Origin: Viridothelium virens
Taxonomy: Eukaryota; Ascomycota; Dothideomycetes; Trypetheliales; Trypetheliaceae
DNA length: 64,000 nucleotides
NCBI GenBank assembly: GCA_010094025.1
Contig: ML991823.1
Span: forward strand, 158,977 to 222,976
Direction of reading: 5' to 3'
The position numbers and the translations under genes are program-made. Positions within the stretch are counted from its first letter, which is position 1, and each line of letters begins with the position of its first letter. The notes under the pieces were generated by a model. It was not told where the DNA came from. It ran no database searches and saw only the letters and a list, made by a program, of their open reading frames with translations. This document shows, piece by piece, positions 31,355-39,247 of this stretch.

Positions 31355-32212
31355 ATGGTGAAATTCTACGCTGCCTCTTTCTCCTATGACTACTCGTTCC
31401 CCGCTGTCGCCTTGGCCTATTTCCTCCGGTATCCGAACCCGTATTCCACCCACGTCCTTTCCACCGATGTCGTCGAGCGCTCCTTCGAACCTGAAACCGG
31501 ACGTCTGCACACTATTCGACTGCATTTGAAACGCTCTAAAATTCCTCCAGCAGTGCTGAAGCTGTTACCAAAGAGCATCCTCGGGGCAAGCAGCAATGGT
31601 ACCTCAACGGAGAGCTACATACTTGAGAAGAGCACGGTCGATATCAAGGAAGGATGGATGGAAACAGAAAGTAGGAATTTGGAGTGGACGGGCGTGCTGA
31701 GTGTCATTGAGAAACAGACGTATTGGAGACAGTCAGCCGGTCAGGGTCAAGGATTGGCATCAAGATCGACCACCCGACGTAGCGATGGCCAGCCAGATCG
31801 CACTGAAGTCGATAGCACAGTCACACTGCAGTCTAGACTGGGTGAGGCTAGGCGAAAAAGAAAAAGAAGGGAAGCTGCCGACCGCGCAGCTGCCGTTGCT
31901 GCGGAAGAGACCGAGGAAGAAATACCAAAGCCGAGCTTATGGAAAACATGGTCTACAGGACCTGTACAAAGGTCCATCGAGTTGATTGCCTTTAGACGAA
32001 CTGAAGGGTCACAACCGAAGGCCAAAGAGGGTATGAAGGTCGTTTTAGAGCGGCTTCGGCAGGGTGGAATTGTGGCTGTTTTGGATGGCATGCACAAAGA
32101 TCATCTTGAGTCTGGCCGAGGGAGTCACGGTCCATGGAAGGAGCAGCTCTCACAAGGTACTGATACTATGGTTACCATTCAGCATGAAGGTGATGGCTTT
32201 CTTGATCAATGA
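31355..32212 (+). CDS. PRELI/MSF1-domain mitochondrial lipid-transfer protein (Ups-like)
   Basis: Single exon, 285 residues. PRELI/Ups proteins sit in the mitochondrial intermembrane space with Mdm35 and carry phosphatidic acid or phosphatidylserine between membranes for cardiolipin and PE synthesis. The domain starts at residue 1 and shows FLRYPNPYSTHVLS, GRLHTIRLHLKRSKIPPAVL, a tryptophan-bearing STVDIKEGWMETESRNLEWTG segment and IEKQTYWR. After about residue 130 there is a Ser/Arg-rich and charged insert before the C-terminal helix (GMKVVLERLRQGG). The protein is therefore about 100 residues longer than yeast Ups1/Ups2. Which Ups paralogue it matches is not clear. Confidence 0.85.
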   Translation: MVKFYAASFSYDYSFPAVALAYFLRYPNPYSTHVLSTDVVERSFEPETGRLHTIRLHLKRSKIPPAVLKLLPKSILGASSNGTSTESYILEKSTVDIKEGWMETESRNLEWTGVLSVIEKQTYWRQSAGQGQGLASRSTTRRSDGQPDRTEVDSTVTLQSRLGEARRKRKRREAADRAAAVAAEETEEEIPKPSLWKTWSTGPVQRSIELIAFRRTEGSQPKAKEGMKVVLERLRQGGIVAVLDGMHKDHLESGRGSHGPWKEQLSQGTDTMVTIQHEGDGFLDQ

Positions 32213-32664
32213 GCCAGGTGAACGGTAGCCATATACATTGGATGCTACTAATCTTTACTGAGCGCGGCGTTTTGTTTAGCTAGCATTTTATCTGCTTGCT
32301 CCCGTATATTTGGAAAATTTGGCACAGTTTACGATGAGATTGTGAGTTATGAAGAGAATTGGTTGGTCAAAAATATATTGCTGGGAATGATAAGATATTA
32401 TGTACATTAGCCTATAAAGCTTCTCAAAGTGTACACTTCTTCAATGGTATCTTCTCTCGAATTAACATTCATGCAGAGAAAGGGATATACGGAATATTGA
32501 CAAGGATGAGAGATGTTGATAGGTTCTGATACGGGGCACTTGCTTGAGCCTTTTTCCTGACATATGCCCCCAAACTTTGAACCATGTACCAAATACCTCA
32601 TCATGTCACTCAACTTCTCGTACGTGGTCCGGAAGACACCTTGTAGTCTGTCTAGCGCCTCTGC
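32213..32664. other. Convergent intergenic region
   Basis: Between the 3' ends of the PRELI gene (+) and the WKF-domain gene (-). AT-rich around 32330-32420, as expected of 3' UTRs. No gene seen. Confidence 0.55.
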
Positions 32665-34365
32665 TCAATGAGAGCTGCTACTGCTACTGCTGGTACTTCT
32701 TTGGTCGCTAATAGGCTGAGACTCTGCGTCTGATGCTTCATCGGATTCTGATGAATCAGTCTCGGATCCAGACTGTGATGCGGTCGAGTGGGACCCCGAA
32801 CTGGATCGCGACCCAGTACTTGAACTTGAGTGTTCGGAGTTCGTGGAAGAGAATCCAGATGAGGTTGATTCAGACTCAGAATCTGTGGAAGTCGACTCTG
32901 ATTGTGAAGAGGACACTTCTTCTTCTGAGCTAGAATCTGTCGAACTTGATCCTGATGTTCCTGAGGAGCTGTCTGTTTTGGCTAATTCAGACCGACGCTG
33001 TTTCCTCAATCTCTTGTGACTTCTTTGTTGCCCATCGAGCTTAGCGCGCTTCTCGCTATGTTTCGGATCCTCCGCTCCATTGCTTGCTCCATCATTGATT
33101 GTAGAATCCATAACGAATGCCTGCACGGGATAGAGTGGGTGGTCTTCTTCTAAGGCAGTCAGAACCACCTGCGCCCTTTTCCTCTTTAAGGCTTGCATTT
33201 GACCGTCTGCTTGGACATTGCTAGTAGTCCCTGCCTCCCACCTCTGGTCATGGTCCTGTAGGCGTCTTTGTAAGGCGTCCTCTCTTGCTCTCTGCCGCCG
33301 ACTATAATCCATATTCTCCTTAGGTCCATCAATCTGTGCTAATGCCGCGTGGCTCTCCTTCAAAATTCCGATTGCTGTTTCTCGCAGTCGCTCCCGCAGC
33401 GGTAATCCTTGGAGCCCAGCAATATATGATTCGATGGCTGGGTCATATCTCTCAGGTACACGGTAGAGGTTGAACATATGCTTGAGCAATTGATTCTGCT
33501 GGTTCTTGTTGAACTTCCACTGGTCACGCGCGGTATGAAACTGCTGCAGATAGCTGACGTAAGGTGGAATGGGTGTCATAGATCCGCCGCGCTTGTCTGC
33601 CCGTATTTTGCGCTTTTTGGCCCTACGAGCTGCAACCTGCGCCTCGGAGTTGTTCTCAGTGGCTCCAGCATGTCCATTAGTGTGTTCTGGATCGATACCG
33701 GTGGTAGCCTGATTGTCATGCGCGATTGTTCGATCTGCTTGACCCGAGACCAAATGACTAAAGAGCTTCTGAGCGCTGTTCCCGTCTTCTGTTTTGGTAT
33801 CCGACGTGAAGGTGACTGACTTGCGTCTAGTTGTAGGTGATATGTCCCCTTCTTCGGAATCAGTCCGATCCGAAACTGAACTTTGGGCTGTTACTGCAGT
33901 CTGATTTGTTGATCCATTTTGAGTACCGTGGACATGAGAAAACTCAGAATGGCGCTTTCTCTTCTTGTTGATGTGAGAATCGGCCTCATGAGCAGTGACA
34001 ATGGACTGTGGCGTACATTCTGCCTGTAGCTCTTGAGATGGAGAGAAGTCAGGTGAGCTGTTACGGTGATTATTCAAAACAGACTTTCCGTTCACATGGT
34101 CTAGCTCATTTGTGGATGGAGTGGTGGCAGAGACCCGACGTTTCTTAGTCCTAACATCTTTGATTCCTGTGCTAGGTGCTATGGTCATCACATCACTCGA
34201 GCCATCTCCGAGCCTCGCATGACTTTCACCTTCTTGTGTTGCCAGAGTTGAACCCGTTGATTCGTGCTTTCCACTTGTCGTCTCCTGCGCATGCTTGAGC
34301 TTGAGTCCAAGACGTTTCCAGGCGGGTATGTGGGCAGAAGCCTGATTCATGGGAGAAGAATCCAT
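32665..34365 (-). CDS. WKF-domain protein (C7orf50-like), probably nucleolar
   Basis: Single exon, 566 residues from the ATG at 34365. An in-frame ATG lies 96 nt upstream but would add a hydrophobic peptide unlike the conserved MDSSP...HIPAWKRLGLKLK start. The centre carries the WKF domain: a YLQQFHTARDQWKFNKNQQ segment, then LLKHMFNLYRVPERYDPAIE and YIAGLQGLPLRERLRETA. It is preceded by basic clusters (KKRKIRADKRGG) that look like nuclear or nucleolar signals. The C-terminal 90 residues are almost all Ser, Thr, Glu, Asp and Gly. Human C7orf50 with the same domain is nucleolar, so a ribosome-biogenesis role is inferred. It is divergent from the proteasome alpha-1 gene. Confidence 0.8.
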   Translation of the reverse strand: MDSSPMNQASAHIPAWKRLGLKLKHAQETTSGKHESTGSTLATQEGESHARLGDGSSDVMTIAPSTGIKDVRTKKRRVSATTPSTNELDHVNGKSVLNNHRNSSPDFSPSQELQAECTPQSIVTAHEADSHINKKRKRHSEFSHVHGTQNGSTNQTAVTAQSSVSDRTDSEEGDISPTTRRKSVTFTSDTKTEDGNSAQKLFSHLVSGQADRTIAHDNQATTGIDPEHTNGHAGATENNSEAQVAARRAKKRKIRADKRGGSMTPIPPYVSYLQQFHTARDQWKFNKNQQNQLLKHMFNLYRVPERYDPAIESYIAGLQGLPLRERLRETAIGILKESHAALAQIDGPKENMDYSRRQRAREDALQRRLQDHDQRWEAGTTSNVQADGQMQALKRKRAQVVLTALEEDHPLYPVQAFVMDSTINDGASNGAEDPKHSEKRAKLDGQQRSHKRLRKQRRSELAKTDSSSGTSGSSSTDSSSEEEVSSSQSESTSTDSESESTSSGFSSTNSEHSSSSTGSRSSSGSHSTASQSGSETDSSESDEASDAESQPISDQRSTSSSSSSSH

Positions 34366-34710
34366 CTTCGTAATTGTATCTGCATTTTTCCTACATTCGC
34401 TTCTTTGTGACAAGAGTAGGGCAAGTAACAAAAAATGTAGTGCCGGATGTAAGATGTTCACCAGGCTCTAATTAGAAAATGTCGGGCCGACAGGGTAGCT
34501 CTTCTGCCGATCACCTTCCGGCTCGTAGGCAACCTGAACGCGTTCACTTTGACTGTTTAATGACTGTTACTCCCCTTCCACTCCAGCACGAAACACAACC
34601 GATTCCGTCCTGAGCTCACGCACTCCTGCTTCTCCGAACATTTCGTCTCACAGGTCCCACAACGGTCAGGTTGACACGGACACAGCTGGCTTCGTAGCCT
34701 GATCAGCATC
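34366..34710. promoter_or_regulatory. Divergent promoter, WKF gene (-) and proteasome alpha-1 (+)
   Basis: 345 bp between the two start codons. No Rpn4-type PACE element (GGTGGCAAA) is visible on either strand. Confidence 0.5.
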
Positions 34711-35828
34711 ATGTCTAGTACGCTCCCGCCCTGGAAGTACATTGCTGCAATGCAGTCACAACTCAAAGATACTGATTGAGGATCTTCTGCGCAGGTAGTG
34801 CGAGCGCATACGACAGGCATATTACAATATTCTCGGACCAGGGTCGTCTCTACCAAGTCGGTGCGTTATTCACTCTACGACATCAGTTCTCAACAATCCG
34901 AGCTTGAATGCTGCCTCTTGGCTTAAAGGCCACCGATATGATGTGCTGACTATTACGAAACAAGAATATGCATTCAAGGCGATAACAGCAGCCAATATTA
35001 CATCAGTGGGAGTTCGCGGGAAAAGCTGCTCAGTCGTCATCTCGCAGAAAAAGGTTCCGGTAAGGTCAGAACTTAGTGTGAAGAAACTGCATCACGGCTG
35101 ATAGATCTTGAAAATTCAAGGATAAACTCATTGACCCATCCTCCGTATCCTATGTATACAAGCTTTCACCTTCGGTCGGTTGCGTCATGACTGGATCAAT
35201 AGCGGACGCTCGAGCTTCCGTGGCTAGAGCAAGAGGAGAAGCAGCCGAATTTCGATACAAATACGGATACGAAATGCCTTGTGATGTATTGGCGAAGAGA
35301 CTGGCCAACATTAGCCAGGTCTATACTCAGCGGGTAAGCCCGAGCCACACCTGCGACGGATGAGGCTGAGGCCTTTTGTACCCTACCCGTCTTATCGGCC
35401 CTTTTTTTTCCCTATCCTTCTGACATGATATCATGCTGTAGGCTTACATGCGGCCCTTGGGCGTTGCGATTACACTGGCTTCTGTCGACTCGGAATATGG
35501 TCCCCAACTCTACAAATGTGACCCTGCTGGATATTATGTGGGATACAAGGCCACTGCATCTGGTCCTAAGGCGCAGGAAGCGCTCAACTTCTTTGAGAAG
35601 AAGCTGAAAAATAAAGAGGCAGCTGAGGGAACGTGGCAAGAAGTTGTGGAGCTGGGAATTACGGCATTGAGCACGGTATTGAGTGTGGATTTCAAGAAAG
35701 GCGAATTGGAGATTGGCATTGCAGGAGGCTCTCGATCCGACGGCACGGAACCGACCGAGCCGGAGTTCAGATCACTCACGGAAGATGAAATTGACGAGAG
35801 GTTACAGGCTATCGCAGAGAAAGACTGA
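34711..35828 (+). CDS. scl1: 20S proteasome subunit alpha-1 (Scl1/PSMA6)
   Basis: Five exons: 34711-34717 (7 nt), 34795-34860, 34965-35059, 35121-35333, 35442-35828, giving 255 residues against 252 in yeast Scl1. It is a structural subunit of the outer heptameric ring of the 20S core. The alpha signature [24 protein letters not shown] spans the exon 2-3 junction. [29 protein letters not shown] and [15 protein letters not shown] are alpha-1-specific blocks. The C-terminus is acidic. The tiny first exon (Met-Ser plus one base) is inferred because it supplies the only in-phase ATG, with a proper GTACGC donor and GCGCAG acceptor 77 nt apart. Other starts cannot be ruled out, but the body is certain. 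Confidence 0.93.
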
Positions 35829-36363
35829 GCGCCATTGAGGCTCGCGGCCGCTAGTATTTGTTGTACGATACCACGTGCTAAGTCAAATAGACCCCCTTAA
35901 GAGCATCTAAGTGGTGGCTGGCGACTCGTGGAATCGTAAGATCGCCGTGAGCAGTAGACCCATGTTCAGCTGCAAAACTCGGTTCCAGTTGCAATGATGA
36001 TGCACGTTTTCTCTGTCTACCTGGTCTCTTAATTCAACCTTGACCAGTAGCCTCAAGCCGTTGCTCGAGCTGTGGCTTTGACTTCGATGGCGCTCCATTC
36101 TGATCCTTTCTATTGGATGTTTCTATTTGTGGCGTTCGAAGCCACAACGCTATAAGCGCAGCCGCGAGTAGCACGGTCGCACCACAGAACCAACAGATTC
36201 CGTCTCACGATCTTTCGGACGAACAGTCGAAGTACGATATGATACATTCTCAGCCCGCACTAGGTGACTTGTAGACGAATCTCAAAGATCGGGCCTTCTC
36301 AGCACGCGGTTCTCCGCAAGCCCATCCCGCTCCTCACCTCGCGTATGCGCTAGACATGCCACG
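35829..36363. other. Intergenic region
   Basis: Between two plus-strand genes. No gene or structured RNA recognised. Confidence 0.5.
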
Positions 36364-36812
36364 ATGGAGACCCAGCTGAAAAGTGTAAAGACGGGCGGTG
36401 CTCTACTACCCTATAACAAGAGAGACTTACTGGAGCGCTTGGGACTCTCTCAGGTCAACCGCATCACTCTGTGGCTGACTGAGGTGCACCAGAACGACAA
36501 TCTGACCTTCAATGGACCGTCAGATCGTAACCCGTTTGGGTAGCTTTGCGTTTTTGGTAACTGAATTTCCTCTAACAGTCTTCTCTCCTTCTCAGATTCA
36601 CCGCCATCCCCGCCAATGATCAGGTTGGCTCTGATATGAATGCTATTTTCAGGTTACTCATGTCCAGATGCTCTACCTATCTACGATTCTTCTACCAACA
36701 CGGACAGGCCCACAGCCAGCCATGTGGAATCCACTTCCGAGAAAAAATCGCTACGGGAGAGCCGACACCTTCCAAGACAGTGTCTATAGGTGCAAAGACC
36801 ATACCAGGGTAA
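36364..36812 (+). CDS. Hypothetical protein, 130 residues, two exons
   Basis: Exons 36364-36539 and 36596-36812, joined across a 56-nt intron (GTAGCT donor, TCTAAC branch, TTCTCAG acceptor), keep phase and give 130 residues beginning METQLKSVKTGGALLPYNK. The N-half is a helix-rich polar segment (RDLLERLGLSQVNRITLWLTE). The C-half contains SDMNAIFRLLMSRCSTYLRFF and CGIHFREK. There is no signal peptide, membrane segment or domain I recognise. The intact frame over a canonical intron argues that it is real. A GTAAAT at 36809 could be a further donor, so the C-terminus might extend. Confidence 0.5.
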
Positions 36813-36965
36813 ATTTCGAAAATGACTTTAAAGAGCTGTAAGCTCCTGAACTCTATCTATTGGAACGCCATCTCAAGCCTCTTTTCCGGATAGATCGTTT
36901 CACATTCTTTTCACTTTTCCTTTTGTCCATTCCTATTTGCTATCCCTTCAACTGTTTTTCTTTCA

Positions 36966-37118
36966 ATGGCTGATGGCCGTGAGTTTACCTTCTATCCCTT
37001 CTCCGTATCGCAAAACTCTCCTTGTGGCCTCACAGACTTAAATGCCTTAAGGCATCCATCCTTCATGCCTTCAATCACGGAATTTCCAATATCCACACAC
37101 AATGAGTTACCGCGCTAA
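36966..37118 (+). promoter_or_regulatory. Possible upstream ORF overlapping the next start codon
   Basis: A 50-codon frame (MADGREFTFYPF...) ends with TAA at 37116-37118, just inside the gene that begins at 37102. It could be a translated uORF. Alternatively, the GTGAGT at 36979 could be a donor, with 36966 the true start of the downstream gene through an acceptor ending at 37051. Neither reading is proven. Confidence 0.25.
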
Positions 37119-37884
37119 CGATGAGTCTGAAGTTAATCATGCGCGGGCGATGCGGATTACAGAGATCATGAACGACTTCCGTGTCATTCAACACCACATT
37201 GCCCAAATCCGCGTCCAGCCAATGCGTGAGGAATCGGAGCTTTTCGGGTTCAGAACACTTCGTCATGCCATATCTCAAGCTCAGGCAGTCTTGGCTCAAC
37301 CATTTCGTGCCAATTTACCAGCGCCTAGAGGTGACGTCGAACAAGAAAAGGAGCAATTGAGACAGTATGCAGGCTTTTTTTTGCTTGAGCAATGCTCATA
37401 TAGGCGATCCACTAACGCTATTACATAGAGTTATCATCGATGCCGCCGTTCGCCGATTTCGTGTCCACAAGAACTATCTTCAAGCGACAGCGGCCTTGAG
37501 ATGGATCAACTCTCGGAATGCCGTCCTAGGTGGTCGAAGTCCGCATGCCGGTCATGCACCTGCTCTTCAAGCCATTGACAACACATTGCAAGCTGTAGGT
37601 GAATTTTCATTTCACAACAGGGATGCTATTATCATGTATTAGCGTGTGATTGTGGGGTTGAATCGCTGAAGAACCGTCAGAGTAGCGTCTCATGCCCCCA
37701 GCATTGACAAGAGGCACAACTGAAGCTCATCTGTTCGAATCATAGCTGATCTGAGGATTTCCAGGAGCTTGCATCAATTACAAATCAACGTGTGGAGCTG
37801 GCACTCCGCTCTCAAGATGCGGCACAAGGGAAGTGGCTCGAAGAAGATCCATCACTAGCACTCATTCTTGAGTATATTCAATGA
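37102..37884 (+). CDS. Hypothetical protein, 182 residues, three exons
   Basis: Exons 37102-37364, 37429-37594 and 37765-37884. The first intron (64 nt) has a CTAAC branch site and the second is 170 nt. Both are GT-AG and in phase. The product is charged and helix-rich throughout (NDFRVIQHHIAQIRVQPMREE, ALQAIDNTLQAELASITNQRVE, ending LALILEYIQ) and looks like a small coiled-coil protein. No signal peptide or known domain was recognised. The last intron is less certain, because without it the frame stops at 37642. Read without splicing, the 5' part would end as a 108-residue product. Confidence 0.5.
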
Positions 37885-38623
37885 TTTCGACTGGTGCAGA
37901 GCTGCTGGATCAGTCTGCATCAACTTGATGGTTCGACTTTTCATAGCTTAATCTTCTTTTTCTTTCTCTTATCAAAATTGTCACTGTTTCCTCATGGTAG
38001 CGAGATACCCACTCTGATTGCAATTTGTCGAGCAATTGAATGTCTTCTGATTCTGAATCGTTCGCTCTACCCACATGTATCCAAAGGATCTTATTTCTGA
38101 TGATAAGCGATACACATTGACGATGATATGGCATACAGCAAGTCGATGACTACCGAAAAGAAACATCCGTCACCCTCGCTCTGTCTACAATGCCATAGAT
38201 ATATACAGGCATTTTCTTCTGGTCTGAACTGGGTACGGCTACCAGGTGGACATTTGTAACGTCAGTAGAACAAAAAGCAATCAAATTAAGATTTGGGCTT
38301 ACATGCTACCGTTGGAGGGGAGACGATTTTGAGTGATTTGCTCGAAAAGCTCCTGGCTTTATTGGGTGTGATAGTATTATGTACAGACGACCAAAGTGAG
38401 CTTCGAATTACGCTCTTCAAGTGCCACTCACAGGTAGCCCGAAATTTGAACTATTAGAACGTCTGTGAAACTCCGATTGCGGGAATCGTGAGTGTCGTGG
38501 TAGGCACAGCATCGTAAAATCCGCAAGGTGCACGGACCAATTAAATTTCGATTTCAGGATTAATCCGTAGGAGCTCTACTCCGTACTCCGTGCATAGCCC
38601 ACGACACCAATGCCTCCACGACG
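37885..38623. other. Intergenic region, mrpl20 promoter
   Basis: No gene recognised. The last 50 bp carry TACTCCGTACTCC starting at 38577 and a five-codon upstream ORF just before the mrpl20 start. Confidence 0.55.
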
Positions 38624-38627
38624 ATGA
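38610..38627 (+). promoter_or_regulatory. Five-codon uORF overlapping the mrpl20 start codon (ATGA)
   Basis: ATG at 38610 encodes MPPRR and stops at TGA 38625-38627. The main start is ATG 38624-38626, so stop and start overlap as ATGA. This geometry suits termination-coupled reinitiation or inhibitory control if the leader includes 38610. Confidence 0.45.
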
Positions 38628-39247
38628 CCTGCCCATTCAGTCCCTTGAGCTTGGCTCGACAGCCATTCTTCAAATCGTCTGGCTTCTCATCTAGAACATG
38701 TCGTCGTCAGGAATCCACGGCACGTCGTCTGCGCCAAAGATTGCGAATCAAACCCGAACCTTCATTTGCGGAGACAATACCTACACAAGATCATATCATT
38801 TACAATCCTCCATCCTCTGCTCCTTCGGTCTACCATACGCCCTTTAAATTCCTTCCACAGAACGATAAACGACGCCAGCGTCTTGCTGCTGCAACTACTT
38901 CTTCACCCTTTGCCTTCTCAGCACCGACCTCCGATAATTCTACATCCTCTACTCTTCCTCCGCCTTTGCGCGCTCCCGTTCAGAAGCGGTACCATCTCAC
39001 CTCTGCGGACTTTGACGAAATCAGACGACTTCGCATCGAGGATCCTCTGAAGTGGTCGAACATTGCATTGGCCAAAAAATTCCAATGCAGCACCGTACTC
39101 ATACCGATGATCTGCTCAGTGCCAAAAGAAGTCAAGCAAATAAGGGAGAAAGAGCTGGAGGATATAAAACAGAAATGGGGACCTAAGAAAAGAGCTGCAA
39201 GAGAAGATCGGGCAAGACGGAGAGAAAGATGGGGCAGGGATGAATAA
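38624..39247 (+). CDS. mrpl20: Mitochondrial large-subunit ribosomal protein mL58 (Mrpl20)
   Basis: Single exon, 207 residues, consistent with fungal mL58. It has a basic, acid-free mitochondrial targeting sequence. The family block RRQESTARRLRQRLRIKPEPSF is followed by IIYNPPSSAPSVYHTPFKFLP. The C-terminal part (YHLTSADFDEIRRLRIEDPLKWSNIALAKKF) looks like a helical DNA/RNA-binding fold. A strongly basic tail (KKRAAREDRARRRERWG) should contact rRNA. The protein is part of the fungal mitoribosome. Confidence 0.9.
   Translation: MTCPFSPLSLARQPFFKSSGFSSRTCRRQESTARRLRQRLRIKPEPSFAETIPTQDHIIYNPPSSAPSVYHTPFKFLPQNDKRRQRLAAATTSSPFAFSAPTSDNSTSSTLPPPLRAPVQKRYHLTSADFDEIRRLRIEDPLKWSNIALAKKFQCSTVLIPMICSVPKEVKQIREKELEDIKQKWGPKKRAAREDRARRRERWGRDE

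Noticed and set aside
34366-34461. Extended N-terminus of the WKF protein with a hydrophobic, signal-like peptide
   Set aside because: The downstream MDSSP start fits a nuclear protein. A signal peptide would contradict the nuclear-type basic clusters.
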